Shown here: one piece after another, positions 38,338-50,084 of the stretch | How the letters are laid out: each line of letters begins with the position of its first letter | How positions within the stretch are numbered: position 1 is the stretch's first letter | Assembly: GCF_958979055.1 (NCBI RefSeq) | Contig: NC_084896.1 | Coordinates: 28,643,501 to 28,707,500, forward strand | Direction of reading: 5' to 3' | Origin: Alnus glutinosa | Taxonomy: Eukaryota > Streptophyta > Magnoliopsida > Fagales > Betulaceae | DNA: 64,000 bases | Made by a program: the position numbers and the translations under genes | The notes under the pieces: model-generated | Databases searched by the model: none | The model's input: only the letters and a program-made list of their open reading frames with translations | Told to the model about the DNA's origin: nothing

Positions 38338-39310
38338 CCAGTCTGTGTATTTCAAGTAAATAAATGGTGCATTTAATATGACTAATTAACTATCTTATAT
38401 TGAATAAAAAATGAATAGAAACGTCAAATTTTTTTTGTCATTAAATCCTCACTAATTTCTACCTCTTTCTCTTCCTTTAAGTAAAACTGGAAAAAAAAAA
38501 AAGAAAAAAAAAAAAAAGTAAAATTGAACTACTCCATGTATTTCAAGTGAAATAAACGGTGCGTTTAATATTCCTAATCAAATCTCTTCCATTGAATAGA
38601 AACATTTAATTTTGTTGTCATTAAATTCTCACTAATTTCTACCTCTCTCTCTCTCTCTCTCTCTTCCTTTAAGTAAAATCTTTTACTCCAATACCGCTTC
38701 CCCTCCTATTAAATATCCGTTACAAACTAAACCTCAAAGAGTCAAATGTCAGTTTTTTTTTTTCCTTTGGAAAATGTCAAAAGTCACTCCAATATCTATC
38801 GCTTTCTCAAATAAATATATGGAGAAGTAATGGTTTGTGGTTATGCGAAACTACAATGTTGTTTACATTACCAGAGAGTGGTGCTCAAAGCAAAGAGAGA
38901 AAAAAAAAAAAGAAAAAAAGAAAGTAAAATTGAACTGCTCCATATATTTCAAGTGAAATAAACGGTGCGTTTAATATTCCTAATCAAATCTCTTCCATTG
39001 AATAGAAAATGAATAGAAACATTTAATTTTGTTGTCATTAAATTCTCACTAATTTCTATCTCTCTCTCTTCCTTCAAGTAAAATCTTTTACTCCAATACT
39101 GCTTCCCCTCCCACTAAATGTCCGTTACAAACTAAACCTCAAAGAGTCAAATGTCAGTTTTTTTTTATTTGGGAAATGTCAAAAGTCACTCCAATATCTC
39201 TCGCTTTCTCAAATAAATATATGGAGAAGTAATGGTTTATGGCTATGCAAAACTGCAATGTTGTTTACATTACCGGAGAGTGGTGCTCAAAGCAAAGAGA
39301 GCGAAGTTTT
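38338..39310. repeat. about 400-bp imperfect tandem triplication in Helitron right half
   Basis: Blocks starting near 38338, 38520 and 38930 share ATTTCAAGTGAAATAAACGG, then a TTTAATATTCCTAATC part and GAGAGTGGTGCTCAAAGC; the first block is shorter. No coding frame is seen. From 39310 to 40620 the Helitron holds only AT-rich, T-run-filled DNA. Confidence 0.7.
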
Positions 39311-40326
39311 TGCTATTGTTGGAACCTTTTTGTTTGTAATACTGCTATAGCCTTTTTTTTTTAGTTTGCCTTTCAAGTTTGTCGGGGCTGTGTTCAATAA
39401 AATTGTAAATAATATGTTTGTATTTATTTTATGTGCTTCTGTTTTTCTGATTTGATTTTCTATCCTTATTTTTGCATTGATAATTTATATTATTATTCTT
39501 TTTTTATTTTATTGGAAAAGTAGTTTCTTTTACGCTATATATAAGAATGATGGTCGAATTAAAAAATATCTATCTAACCGTAGTTTTTTCCTATACTTAA
39601 AAATTTCTTTGGAACTGGAAAAAGTATATAAAAAAATAGTTATTTTCTATTATATTAGTGGTTAACATTTTACATTTTTTTTTTTACTTTATTTTCTATG
39701 ATTTTGTTCTTTCTTTACATTTTTTTTTTTTGTCCCTATTTCCTAATTTATATTTTTTTTTGTTCAAATTGCTTTTTTTTTTCTTTCTAAATTTTACATT
39801 GAATTCAAGGAAACCATGGAGAGAGAGAGTTTACATTAATTGTTGTTTTGAGTACGAGGTATGACGATTTTTTAATTTACATTGTTCACTGATTTTTTTT
39901 TTTCCATGTATAATGCAGATTGTTAACGTGCTTAATTGATAGACAATATTGATTTTCAAGGTTTCATATGAACCAGAAAAATATATGGAAAAGAAAACTT
40001 TAATTTATTATATTATTATTTTCCATTTTTCATTTTTTTTGTCCATATTTTCTATGGTTCTCTTATTTCATTTCCTCTCTTCTTCTTCTTCTTCTTCTTC
40101 TTCTTCTTTTTAGTTTTTTTATGTAATTAATATATTATTTTTCATTCAAATTGCTTATTTTATCTTTTGTAAATTTTACATTAAATTCAAGAAAATGATG
40201 GTGAGAAAGAGTTTCCTATGATTGTTTTTTGTACGGGGTATGATGATTTTTTAGCGTATTATGTTTATTGAGTAGTTTTTTATTACTTTGTGTAATACAA
40301 AAAAGATAACACTATTATATGAACAT

Positions 40327-40358
40327 AAATTTCCTACAAACCGGTTTGTAGGAAATTT
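40327..40358. repeat. perfect 32-bp palindrome
   Basis: The arm AAATTTCCTACAAACC meets its exact complement with no spacer. It lies about 320 bp from the Helitron 3' end. Related single arms (TTTCTTATAAGAAATTT) follow at about 40515-40535, suggesting a small foldback element here. Confidence 0.85.
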
Positions 40359-40653
40359 CTTACGATCCACATATAAGATTGACATATGTCATTTGACATG
40401 TGAGAAACATATGTTATTTAAATAGCATGTACGAAAAAAAAATAGCATCAATAAAAAACATGTGCTTCTCACATGTTTAAAAGATACGTGTCTTTTTAAA
40501 ATGTGAGTTGTAAAAAATTTCTTATAAGAAATTTTTGTCCCTATTATATTATATTAGTGTTTTTCAGTTTTCATTTTTTTATTTATATTTTCTATGCTTC
40601 TCTTCTTCCATTTTTTTTTATTATTATTATGAAACTAAATTATATAGAAGAAT

Positions 40654-40681
40654 CCCGCGCATAGCACGGGTTATGAGCTAG
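40654..40681 (+). other. Helitron 3' terminator hairpin and CTAG end
   Basis: The stem CCCGCGC/GCACGGG (one mismatch) has loop ATA. It is followed after 7 bases by CTAG. This is the standard Helitron replication stop signal. Confidence 0.92.
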
Positions 40682-41270
40682 TTAACATGAACTTGAAGCA
40701 CAGCAGGTCAAAGGGAGGAGGAGAGACCATGAAGCAGCACGTGTGAAGCCATCAGATGAGCACTTTTGGTTTGGTCGCCCTGCCATTGTTCTTTACTTGA
40801 TTCAATTCATTTTGTTTCAGAATTCATTTGAGATTGCCTTCTTCCTCTGGATCTTGGTGAGGAAATGTGTATCAGCCTGAATAGTTCAGTTCGCATTCAA
40901 TTCGAAAGCCATACATGCAACTGCATTTTCACTTTCATCAAATTTACTCCTCTGCAGTGCACATACGGATTCAAATCATGCATCATTGAAAAATTGGGCT
41001 TCGGCGTCACAAGACTTATTATGGGGTAATACTGATCATACGGAACATATGTTAGTTACCTAGACAATGTTTTGTGCATATTATTCACCTGCTCACATAA
41101 TGGTGTTTCCTTATGCAGTGTGATTGTTCAAGTGCTGTGCAGTTACAGCACCTTGCCTTTGTATGCTCTTGTGAGCCAGGTTAGATACACGTGCTTCCTT
41201 GTTAGCGTGATTGATAAGCTTCACCTGAAATCTGATATCCTCTATTCTTTTCTGCCCACTTTTTTTTTCT

Positions 41271-41321
<51 letters not shown>

Positions 41322-41695
41322 CAAAATATTTGCTCTGAAGATGGGTAGCTCGTTTAAACAAGGCATCTTTAAAGATGGTGTGGAATCAGCTGTAAGATTA
41401 TGGGCTGAACCTATAATAAAGGAAAGAGATGGGAGTCAAACACAAATGGATAAAATGGTTCGAGAATCACCACAAAGTGCTCAAATTTCAGAGCAAGCAA
41501 TGGTTGTGATTGAAGAAACTACGACATCAGTAGCACCTGACCTCCCCTGTGTAGCCCAACGACCTTTCCATTATCTGAACTTACTTCAGAGATATCCTAC
41601 GTATTCAGTTTCATAATGTATAAGGATATATAAGATATTTTGCTTCACTTTCATGAAAAAAGGGGCATAGCTTTTCAACAATAATAAAGGTCCAT
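40682..41695 (+). pseudogene. MLO: MLO partial copy 2, rest of exon 11 to exon 14
   Basis: The rest of exon 11 (to 40856) is followed by exon equivalents 40958-41025, 41119-41179 and 41341-41616. All have splice sites and no stops, so exons 7-14 of this copy would still be open if the insertions were removed. Differences from copy 1 include FLWIL for FFWIL, GFGVTR for GFIVTR and a diverged exon 14 start (KQGIFKDGVESAVRLWAEP). The tail reads on for 12 residues beyond copy 1 and ends RYPTYSVS. A T run of over 40 bases precedes exon 14. After 41695 the sequence becomes unique flank. Confidence 0.9.
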
Positions 41696-43413
41696 AGTCT
41701 TCAAATGTAGGATCAAAATTTGGCATTCACCAAATATTAGGCAGTTTAAGGGATGGCAGACTGGAATCACCTGTAATGTTGATTGTGACAGAATTATTCT
41801 AAGTTCAGTCGATCAGACTTAAAGTTGGATCGTTCGAACAAAAGATCACATTTTGGCTCGATCCAACATCAATCCACCAATCAATCGAACTTCCTGAAAT
41901 AGAATTTTGGATTTCTATTGATGGCCTGTTTTGACTTACTAAACGTTGGTTTTGAAATTTTTTCATGAAATACAAATTTGTATCCCTTTGAATAAACTTT
42001 CTAAAGCCACCAAGTTTACCTTCATTGGTTTGTGGGATAACAAGATATAGTCAATTTACCATGACTGGTCTGCCCGTAAATTAGTGTCCATCATTCTTTT
42101 CGGGTCGGAGAGAATTCGTCATCAAATTCAAATTGTCTTTGTCTCAATCTTTTGGACGTCTAATCATGTCTAAGAGTGGTCATTGGGTAAGGCTTCGAGC
42201 TGGGAAGAGGGGTCTCCCAGCCCAAAGCTTCGTTTTGAGATGTTAGGTTTTTTAGGTCCATGTTCGGGTTTGTGAAGGATGGGCAGGTGAAGGGAATGGA
42301 AGAGAAGAAAGGTTGAGAAATAGTGAAAAGAACCAGATAAGGACGAGCGCGTGGGATGGGGTTGGTTAAAAGTGAGACTCTAGTACAAACCCTTGATCAC
42401 CATACCAATGTTGAGCCTCAACTCCTCAAGGCCAATTAAATTTTGCAACTCTACGAGGTCAAGGGTCTATTCCATTATTTTGCATTGTTCGAACTCACAG
42501 TGACTTGTATAAAATTTTATCTAAAATAGCTAACGAAAATTCACTTTCGCTAGTTTAGCTAACTATTTTTAAACACCTTCCTCCATCGGTTTATTTAAAT
42601 TTCTTCTTTATTTTATTAAAATAATCAATTTTAATTTTTATTCATTTTAATTAAAAAAACATCTTCTCAAAAAAAAAACACCAAATAAAACCCTTCATCT
42701 GCCACCACCATCTGCCAACAACATGAAGAAATTGCACCAAAACAAACTGAAACACCAAATCGATGAATAAATTTTTTTTAGAACTAACCAAAAATCACCG
42801 AAAATTTCCTCAACAATTAACCAAAATCGAAAAGCATTAACCCAAACCGCCAAACCCATACGCCCCAACTCAGAAACCTCTAGAAGATCAGCAGTCTAGC
42901 CCAAACCGCAGATCCGTCCAATGAGAAGCATGGCAGCGAGCTGGTATCGTGTGTTGTGACTCACAGACCAAATCCCATACCCATCCTCCAACCAATTGCG
43001 GAAACAACCCAAAGAGAAAACCCAAATCCAAATCCTTCAACAGACGAGACCGATTGAGAGAGAAATGAGAAAGGTTCAGCAAGACCGACTGAGAGAGAGA
43101 ATGCTGGAGAAGACGAACTCACTGTGAAAAAGAGAGAGAGAGAGAGAGAGATTAAAAAAGTAATCTATTTGTGAATAGCGTAACTTCAGATGGGGCGTTA
43201 TACTGTTTACAAATAGAAGACAAACCTATTTTAAGGTTTGAGCACATAAGCTGATGGAGTTTAGTTTTAACAAAAAGTTCATCTATTCTAACCAAATGGA
43301 GGAAGTAGCGAATTCGATAGGAATGCTCTTACAACGGCTTTTATTCTCACATTTATAATTGGTTAAACTATGATTTGGTCCCTAACCTATATATCAATTT
43401 TTTTTTAAAAAAA

Positions 43414-43471
<58 letters not shown>

Positions 43472-44209
43472 TATTTTAATTGGACCATCAATTTTTGAAC
43501 TTAGATTTTGAAGTCTTAAAAACATTTCAATATTACACATCTTCAATACGACAACGACATTTGTGTGCAAGAAACATTTTTTATACACATCTTCTAATGC
43601 TAATGAGGAAAGTTACACCACATACTAGTCTCTCAAAATCAAAATATACAGAAACAGATGAATTTGATATTTACATAACGTAACTTATGAAAATTTATGG
43701 GTCTTTAAATCCTGATTTTGTGGGAGTAGCATGTAAGTTACACATGTCAACCTCAACAATATAAGAACATGTGTACAAAGAAATGTCTACAACATTAGTA
43801 ATTGTTTTTCACATAGGAACGGGAAGACAGAAGCTCAAAATAAGAAAAACGGAAAAAGAAAAAAAAAAGATAAAACTTCACTTATATCTCTGAACTTTTA
43901 CCCCTATCGACATAACAATGTCATGTAATATCGTCCAACAAACTGAACAAGCGTATGTTAACTGTCATATTCCAAGACAGAAAGCGAGAATATATGCATA
44001 GATTAACGTGCTTAGAAGTTTGTTGCATTTCATGTATGATACAACCAATCTTTTTTTTTTTCTTTGTTCGTGTGTATACAACTTTTCTACTTACAAATAT
44101 CAGTACCATAGCAAAAGGAATAAAGACTGTTACAAGGATCAAGGAATTTGAAACCCCTCTAATTAATGCCAATACTTACAGATACTAGTCTATTCCTAAA
44201 GAAACCAGG
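41696..44209. other. intergenic region between MLO copy 2 and TVP38-like gene
   Basis: No gene was recognised. The region contains an ATT microsatellite at about 43417-43471, an imperfect foldback around 42525-42575 (TAGCTAACGAAA facing TTTCGCTAGTTTAGCTA) and GA-rich DNA at 43040-43150. The stretch 42500-43340 has the look of a diverged non-autonomous DNA element, but its borders could not be set. The two neighbouring genes converge here. Confidence 0.5.
43417..43471. repeat. (ATT)n microsatellite
   Basis: A near-perfect ATT trinucleotide run of about 55 bases follows a T/A-rich stretch. Confidence 0.92.
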
Positions 44210-44388
44210 TTATGACGAAGAGGATGAGGCACAAAGCTGCTTAGGTCTTTCAAGTGGAAGCTTCTCCATCTCAAGACTGCCATGGTCAGAGAGAGAGGCA
44301 TCTTCCCCATTAGTCTCAACCTTTTGGATCTCATCCAAAGCTCTTTTTGCATAAACTGTGAATGCAATTGTGGTAATGACTGCGATAA
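44210..44388 (-). pseudogene. TVP38/TMEM64-like (SNARE-associated Golgi) protein, C-terminal coding part
   Basis: On the minus strand this reads IIAVITTIAFTVYAKRALDE, then a charged tail ending KQLCASSSSS and stop at 44210. The pattern of a last membrane segment followed by TVYAKRALDE-IQ fits the plant TVP38/TMEM64 (DedA-like) family of Golgi/ER membrane proteins. The exon is interrupted at its upstream side by the CACTA element. It continues without loss of frame at 57901: ...EIIYNIISF joins IIAVITTIAF through the TAA target site. As it stands this allele cannot make the normal C-terminus unless the element excises or is spliced out. Confidence 0.75.
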
Positions 44389-44409
44389 CACTACAAAAAC
44401 ACCTTCATT

Positions 44410-44656
44410 TTGACGCGTGTCTACAGTACCCGTTACTGTAGACACGCGTCCAAATTGACACGTGTCATTTTAGACACGTGTCAATTTGTGAAGCCGTCCA
44501 AAATGGACACGTGTATGACATACACGTGTCCATTTGGACACGCATATGGAATACACGTGTCCATTTTGGACGTGTGTATATAGACACGCGTCCAATTGGA
44601 CACGTGTATTCCATATGCGTGTCCAAATGGACACGTGTATTAATACACGTGTCAAA
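44410..44656. repeat. CACTA left subterminal repeats with CACGTG cores
   Basis: About a dozen copies of GACACGTGTA / TACACGTGTC or the GACACGCGTC variant lie in both orientations, separated by short spacers such as CATTTTGG. They are the presumed binding sites of the element's TNPA-like protein. CACGTG is also the plant G-box core. Confidence 0.9.
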
Positions 44657-45360
44657 AATTTATTAATTCGCCAAATATATATTAAAAAAAAAAATTCTGT
44701 GTTGTATTAATTATTTAAAAAAAAAAAATCAAAAAAAAAAAACTCCTTACATTATTAATCATACAAATCTAATCCAAAAATACGGTGTAGATTACCCTAA
44801 CCTAATTTACATATTGTACTATATGCTATATGTAAATTTGTTGGTTGGAATTTATACTTTTTAGGTTCCTTATTTATATATATATAGTATACTATTAAGC
44901 ACGTAAACCCTAACCTAATTTACATATTGTACTATATGCATAATTATACAAATTTGATGCTAAATATATAATTAAACTAAATAGTTTAAATTAGGGTTTA
45001 GTTTTGTACACCATCTACGTTTAGAAACCAAAAAAAAAAAAAATTAAACATAACAAAGTTAAAAAACCTATAATTAATACTATATATATAGATATGCATG
45101 CATGTAAACGGTTTAGAAACTATATACAGTAACCTTTTTATTTATGTCTATATATAGTAAATGCAATTATTTTTAGAGTTCTGCGCTACATAATGAATTA
45201 AATACTTATAGTTTAGTCCCTCGTAAATTTATGGCTATATATAGTACATACCCTTAGGGTTAGGGTTTATAGCATATAGTATATACACTTAGGGCTAGGG
45301 TTTATACCTATATATAGTATATATACTTAGGATTATGGTTTATCGATATATATAGTATAT

Positions 45361-45611
45361 ACACTTAGGGTTTGGGTTTTAGGGTTTATAGGTATATATA
45401 ATATATACACTTAGGGCTATGTGTTATAATTTTATTGATTTTACGTTTAATGAATAATAATGTCAATATATTTTTCACGTGTCATTATTGTACACTTTTA
45501 AGTATATATATATATGTTAAATCATGAGCAGTTCAAAATTAGATTGTTCCGATATATATATATAGTTATAGTTATAGTTATAGTACATTTACTTAGGGTT
45601 TAGTTTTATAG

Positions 45612-45677
<66 letters not shown>

Positions 45678-45925
45678 TTAGGGTTTGGGTTTTAGGGTTT
45701 ATAGGTATATATAATATATACACTTAGGGCTATGTGTTATAATTTTATTGATTTTACGTTTAATGAATAATAATGTCAATATATTTTTCACGTGTCATTA
45801 TTGTACACTTTTAAGTATATATATATACAAGTTAAATCATGAGCAGTTCAAAATTAGATTGTTCCGATATATATATATAGTTATAGTTATAGTTATAGTA
45901 CATTTACTTAGGGTTTAGTTTTATA
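45361..45925. repeat. about 310-bp tandem duplication with TA microsatellite
   Basis: The block beginning CACTTAGGGTTTGGGTTTTA at about 45361 recurs at about 45675, including CACGTGTCATTATTGTACAC and GGTTTAGTTTTATAGC. The (TA)n run at 45619-45674 separates them. The wider region 45240-46160 is sprinkled with TTAGGGTTTAGGG-like words in the G-rich orientation. Confidence 0.85.
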
Positions 45926-46554
45926 GCTATATATATATATATATATATTATATACTTTTGGATAGAGGATTAGGGTTAGGGTTTATGACTAGATATAGTA
46001 CGTACCCGCATGATTAGAGTTTATAGCTATATATAGTCTAGCACTTAGGGTTAGAGTTTAATTTTATGGTTAGGTTTTAGTTTTTATTTTTTATGGTTTT
46101 AGGTTTTAGTATAGTACGTACCCTTAAGGTTATAGTTTATAGCTATATATAGTATATACACTTAGAGTTATAGTTTAATTTTTTGGACCATTAAATTATT
46201 ATTTTTTAAATAATATATTTATTTCTATATATAATTATTTTTTATTATATATATAGATATATTTATTACTTTTTAAATTAAATACAATTTCTACTATGGG
46301 GGACGTGTATTTTAGGGTTAGGGTTTTTTTCTATATATAGTACATACAGTTAGGGTTATGGTTGTTTGCTATACAAAATACATACACTTATGATTAGGGT
46401 TTATATGATGAGTTATATATATATATATATATGGTGTACTTATAAGTACGTAAACCCTAACCCTAAATTGACATATTGTACTATATGCATAATTAAACCA
46501 ACTTTGTGAAGCATATATGTAGACCCAAAAAAAAAATAATAATAATTAACATGA

Positions 46555-46626
46555 GTTCATGCAGTGCATGTACATGCAGTACATGCATTGCATGAACTTA
46601 GGGTTGCATGGGTTTATATAAAATAG

Positions 46627-46659
<33 letters not shown>

Positions 46660-46885
46660 TAAATATTAAATATATATAGCATGTGGAGACGTGTATTTAT
46701 AAACACGTCTCCAACTGTTTGGCCGGATGCCGCGCGGGAATTCTCCCGCGCGCCACCTGGCCAAACATTATATATTATATACGTAAAACTAATTAATAAT
46801 ATAAATATATATTATATTATATAAATTATATACTTATATTTATATATAAGAAATGGGTAGCTTCCAGAGGAAGCTACCCATTTCT

Positions 46886-46886
<1 letters not shown>
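46555..46886. repeat. series of four hairpins ahead of the CACTA genes
   Basis: Four inverted repeats occur in 330 bp. 46555-46597: 19-base arms, one mismatch, loop ATGCA. 46685-46712: GGAGACGTGT/ACACGTCTCC. 46718-46764: GC-rich arms around CGCGCGGGAATTCTCCCGCG. 46848-46886: perfect 18-base arms AAGAAATGGGTAGCTTCC with loop AGA. CT microsatellites (46895-46945, 47070-47110) follow. This is probably the 5' region of the transposase transcript. Confidence 0.85.
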
Positions 46887-46949
<63 letters not shown>

Positions 46950-47061
46950 CTTCTCTCTCTCTCTCTGTCTCTCCGGCGAGCTCAGCCGGCCGGTGTGGTG
47001 AGCTCCGGCGTCGTCACGTCTCCCTCTCACCGACTGTCTCTCTCTCACCGATTCCCTCTAG

Positions 47062-47119
<58 letters not shown>

Positions 47120-47225
47120 ACTGGGACGTCCCTCCGGCAGGGGTTGGCTAGGCCGTCGGTTCCCTTTCCTCCGGTCCGGTCAGTGGCTCTCTCTCTCTCT
47201 CTCTCTGTTCAGTCGCCGGTGCTCT

Positions 47226-47820
47226 TAATATATATTGCAGATAAATTTAGTGTTATATATATATACATTTGCTAACTTTTTTTTCCTTTCTCCATAATGT
47301 ATATCCGAATATGCAGGTATATATATAAAGAAGGAGCCCTAAATCCACAACCTACCGTCGACAGTGAGTAATTTCCCCTTAAATTTGTATTTCATTTTTT
47401 TTTTCAACATGTAAATGAAATACTGATTGAATATATATTGTAATAATTTTTATTGTAATAATTTGGACATTTGTTCTTGATTGATAATTGTAATAATTTT
47501 TGGACTGTGTTATATTTTATTTTTTCAATTTTGCTGAATCAGTGTAAGCTTAAATTACTGTTTTTTTTTTTTTTTTTTGGGGGGGTTTTCTTGGAGTAGG
47601 TATTTCATTTTTGCTATAGTTTGTGTTTTTTTTTTTTAACAATGCTGCATGTATTTTTGTGTTAGTACACATTTGATATTTAGAAATTGTGTAGGCGTTT
47701 GTATTTTTGTGTCATTTAGTGTTATATGTATTTTTATTTTTTTGAAAGCCATGTTCTTTTTTGCCATGTTGTGTTTTTTATGTTTTTAATTTTTCCTGTC
47801 CTAATTTTTTATTTGAGAGG

Positions 47821-47860
<40 letters not shown>

Positions 47861-48129
47861 AATGTGTTATTATGGATTACAATGTTTTTTTGTTAGTCAA
47901 ACAAAATCAAACAATGTCCGATATTAGTTTAACGTTATAAACCAACGATGACACTTTTGAAAATAATAAATGGGAACAACAAATAAAATGGGTTTGAATA
48001 AAAAAAGAAAAAATATTAAAATTGACCGTCTACTTTTTAAGAAATACTTAAACTCCAACCCTAAACTTTATATCTTCAAATCATAACCATAAAACCAACA
48101 CAATAATAAACCCTTAAATAAACTTTGAA
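47226..48129. other. CACTA 5' non-coding region before the telomere-like block
   Basis: This is AT-rich DNA with T runs and a TA microsatellite (47823-47858). It holds no open frame of interest. It may be 5' UTR and first intron of the transposase gene; no exon could be fixed. Confidence 0.4.
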
Positions 48130-48966
48130 TCCTACACGTTCTTAAAAAAAACCCTTACCCTAAACTCTAAACCCTAAATCGTAAACCCTAAAAAAAAAAT
48201 TCCTACACTTAAAAACCCTAACCCTAAACCTTAAACCCTAAACCCTAAACCCTAACAAACCCTAAACCCTAAAGCCTAAAAAAAAATATCCTACACTTTC
48301 TAAAAAAAGAAACCCTAACACTAAAAACAAAAGTCCTATCCTTAAACCCTAAAAAAAAAAATTATCCTACACTTTCTAAAAAAAGAAACCCTAACACTAA
48401 AAACAAAAATCCTAACCTTAAACCCTTAAAAAGAAAATTTCCTACACTTTCTAAAAAAAAAATTCCTAACACTAAAAACAAAAATCCTAACCTTAAACCC
48501 TAAACCCTAAGAAACTAAAACCCTAAACCCTAAACCCTAATCCTAGATCCTTTAAAAAAAAAAAAAAATTCCTACATTTTCTATAACCAAACCCTAACCT
48601 TAAACCATAACGAACCCTATATCCTATACCCTAACAAAAAAAAAAATCCTACACTTTCTAAATTTATACCCTAAACCCTAACAAACCCTAACCCTAAACC
48701 CTTTAAAAAAAAAAAAATCCTACACTTTCTAAATTTATACCCTAACCCTAAACCCTTTAAAAAATAAAAAAAAATCCTACACTTTCTAAATTTATACCCT
48801 AACCCTAACAAACCCTAACCCTAAACCCTTTAAAAAAAAAAAAAAATCCTACACTTTCTAAATTTATACCCTAACCCTAACCCTAACAAATCCTAACCCT
48901 AAACCCTAACAAACCCTAACCCTAAACCCTTTAAAAAAAAAAAAATCCTACACTTTCTAAATTTAT

Positions 48967-48999
<33 letters not shown>

Positions 49000-49081
49000 A
49001 AACCCTAACCCTAAACCCTAACAAACCCTAACCCTAAACCCTTTAAAAAAAAAAAAAAAATCCTACACTTTCTAAATTTAT

Positions 49082-49114
<33 letters not shown>

Positions 49115-49192
49115 AAACCCTAACCCTAAACCCTAACAAACCCTAACCCTAAACCCTTTAAAAAAAAAAAATCCTACACTTTCTAAATTTAC

Positions 49193-49225
<33 letters not shown>

Positions 49226-49456
49226 AAACCCTAACCCTAAACCCTAACAAACCCTAACCCTAAACCCTTTAAAAAAAAAAAAATCCTACACTTTCTAAAT
49301 TTATACCCTAACCCTAAACCCTTTAAATAATAAAAAAAAATCCTACACTTTCTAAATTTATACCCTAACCCTAACAAACCCTAACCCTAAACCCTAACAA
49401 ACCCTAACCCTAAACCCTTTAAAAAAAAAAAAATCCTACACTTTCTAAATTTATAA

Positions 49457-49487
<31 letters not shown>

Positions 49488-49566
49488 AAACCCTAACCCT
49501 AAACCCTAACAAACCCTAACCCTAAACCCTTTAAAAAAAAAAAATTCCTACACTTTCTAAATTTAT

Positions 49567-49599
<33 letters not shown>

Positions 49600-49941
49600 A
49601 AACCCTAACCCTAAACCCTAAAAAAAAAAAAATAACCTAAACCCTCCTAAACCCTAACAAACCCTAACCCTAAACCCTAATCCCTTACAAACCCTAACCC
49701 TAAACCCTTAAGAAAAGAAAAAAAAAAAAAAACAAAATCCTACACTTTTTTTTTTTTTAAAAAAAAAGCCTAACCATAAACCCTAACAAACCCTAACCCT
49801 AAACCCTTTAAATAATAAAAAAAAATCCTACACTTTCTAAATTTATACCCTAACCCTAACAAACCCTAACCCTAAACCCTAACAAACCCTAACCCTAAAC
49901 CCTTTAAAAAAAAAAAATTCCTACACTTTCTAAATTTATAA

Positions 49942-49972
<31 letters not shown>

Positions 49973-50051
49973 AAACCCTAACCCTAAACCCTAACAAACC
50001 CTAACCCTAAACCCTTTTAAAAAAAAAAAATCCTACACTTTCTAAATTTAT

Positions 50052-50084
<33 letters not shown>

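Larger units (their letters stand above)
28942..40681 (+). mobile_element. non-autonomous Helitron, 11.7 kb, with nested MULE
   Basis: The 5' end is TC followed by ATATATATATAAAAGCCGAG, a common plant Helitron start. The 3' end has the hairpin CCCGCGCATAGCACGGG (40654-40670), 7 bases, then CTAG (40678-40681). Insertion lies between A and T of the MLO exon 11 sequence GAGAAT, with no target duplication, as expected of rolling-circle transposition. The same 5' terminus recurs at 29338, 37121 and 37341, but only one 3' hairpin is present, so the element looks like a concatenation of 5'-end copies. No RepHel helicase gene is seen. The body consists of CT-rich stretches, about 500-bp tandem units and AT-rich DNA, with the MULE at 31327-36880. 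Confidence 0.9.

Noticed and set aside
42500-43340. Possible additional DNA transposon left of the TVP38-like gene
   Set aside because: The foldback and GA-rich parts are suggestive, but no matching terminal repeats or target duplication could be set.
43394-43588. Poly-Asn open frame on minus strand
   Set aside because: It is the translation of the ATT microsatellite.
46853-47275. Open frames rich in Ser-Leu
   Set aside because: They are translations of CT microsatellites around the CACTA hairpins and are not proteins.
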